From an uncultured Caulobacteraceae bacterium (lineage in GTDB: Bacteria; Pseudomonadota; Alphaproteobacteria; Caulobacterales; Caulobacteraceae), in the NCBI GenBank assembly GCA_903884915.1, contig CAISGS010000022.1, positions 1 to 6,616 on the forward strand: 6,616 bases of DNA. Direction: 5' to 3'. The notes under the pieces were generated by a model, which was not told the origin of the DNA, searched no databases, and worked only from the letters and a program-made list of their open reading frames with translations. Within the stretch, counting starts at the first letter, position 1. Each line of letters begins with the position of its first letter. Positions 6,114 through 6,616 of this stretch are shown piece after piece. The position numbers were made by a program, and so were the translations under genes.

Positions 6114-6596
6114 ATGGCCATCAAGATCGGCGACAGCCTGCCTAAGGCAACCTTCATGACCATGACCGCTGAGGGCCCTGCCCCGGTCACCACCGATCAA
6201 CTGTTCGGCGGCAAGCGCGTTGCCCTGTTCGCCGTCCCCGGTGCCTTCACCCCGACCTGCTCGGCCAAGCACCTGCCCGGCTTTAAGGAGCACGCCGCAG
6301 ACCTGAAGGCCAAGGGCGTCGACACCATCGCCTGCGTTTCGGTCAACGATATGTTCGTGATGAAGGCTTGGGCCAAGGATCAGGGCATCACCGACGAAGT
6401 GCTGATGCTGGCAGACGGCAATGGCGACTTCACCAAGGCCTTGGGTCTTGAAATGGACGGCTCCAAGTTCGGTATGGGCCTGCGCTCGCAGCGCTATTCC
6501 TTCGTCGCCAAGGACGGCGTCGTCGAGAAGCTGAATGTCGAAGAAGGCGGCGACTTCAAGGTCTCCTCCGCCGACTATATGCTCGCCCAACTCTAG
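6114..6596 (+). CDS. Peroxiredoxin, Prx5/PrxII (redoxin) type
   Basis: A thiol peroxidase of 160 residues that should reduce hydrogen peroxide and organic hydroperoxides in the cytoplasm, using glutaredoxin/glutathione or thioredoxin as reductant. The active site VPGAFTPTCSAKHLPGF spans 41-57, with peroxidatic C49 and the conserved T46. VSVNDMFVMKAW at 75-86 and LADGNGDFTKALGL at 99-112 are typical of the Prx5 group, and R127 in LRSQRYS is the likely active-site arginine. A second cysteine, C74, lies 25 residues after C49, the same separation as the C51/C76 pair of plant-type PrxII. No glutaredoxin domain is fused, and the coding region ends normally with TAG. The protein is complete, with no signal peptide. 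Very strong ribosome binding and highly biased codons suggest high expression. It diverges from yqgE across a region with a candidate LysR-type site. Confidence 0.95.
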   Translation: MAIKIGDSLPKATFMTMTAEGPAPVTTDQLFGGKRVALFAVPGAFTPTCSAKHLPGFKEHAADLKAKGVDTIACVSVNDMFVMKAWAKDQGITDEVLMLADGNGDFTKALGLEMDGSKFGMGLRSQRYSFVAKDGVVEKLNVEEGGDFKVSSADYMLAQL

Positions 6597-6616
6597 AAAA
6601 GGCCCTCACCCAACCC

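Noticed and set aside
6594..6616. Possible first arm of a terminator after the peroxiredoxin (AAAAGGCCCTCACCC)
   Set aside because: The second arm would lie outside the window, so no hairpin can be shown.

Overview
The window looks like ordinary chromosomal DNA from a GC-rich alphaproteobacterium. Codon use is biased to G/C at third positions, and all seven proteins belong to families common in Gram-negative bacteria with lipid A. The style of the LpxK/WaaA/acyltransferase/ABC cluster and of the peroxiredoxin suggests Caulobacterales or a near relative. That placement is inference from recognition, not from a search.

Positions 1-4604, minus strand: a four-gene envelope operon read right to left. 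The order is an MsbA-type ABC exporter, a DUF374-type acyltransferase, the Kdo transferase WaaA, and the lipid A 4'-kinase LpxK, which runs off the left edge. Each junction overlaps by exactly four bases (GTGA, ATGA, ATGA), so the genes are probably translationally coupled. LpxK phosphorylates the lipid A disaccharide, WaaA adds Kdo, and the exporter flips the lipid across the inner membrane. The acyltransferase probably works on lipid A or phospholipid precursors.

Positions 4605-5331: a 55-bp divergent intergenic region, then a plus-strand CX5R protein-phosphatase-fold gene of unknown substrate. It ends 21 bp from the stop of the convergent next gene, and a short tandem duplication covers its stop codon.

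Positions 5353-6616: a YqgE/AlgH (UPF0301) gene on the minus strand and a Prx5/PrxII-type peroxiredoxin on the plus strand, diverging from a 164-bp intergenic region. That region holds overlapping perfect dyads, one with the T-N11-A form of a LysR-type (for example OxyR) site. It also holds a candidate yqgE promoter whose predicted start falls on the ATG, which suggests a leaderless message.

I see no tRNA, rRNA, CRISPR array, insertion sequence, prophage gene or pseudogene. No wholly new system is evident. The points most worth checking are the intergenic operator, the leaderless yqgE start, the acyltransferase without the canonical HX4D spacing, and the phosphatase beside the lipid A operon.
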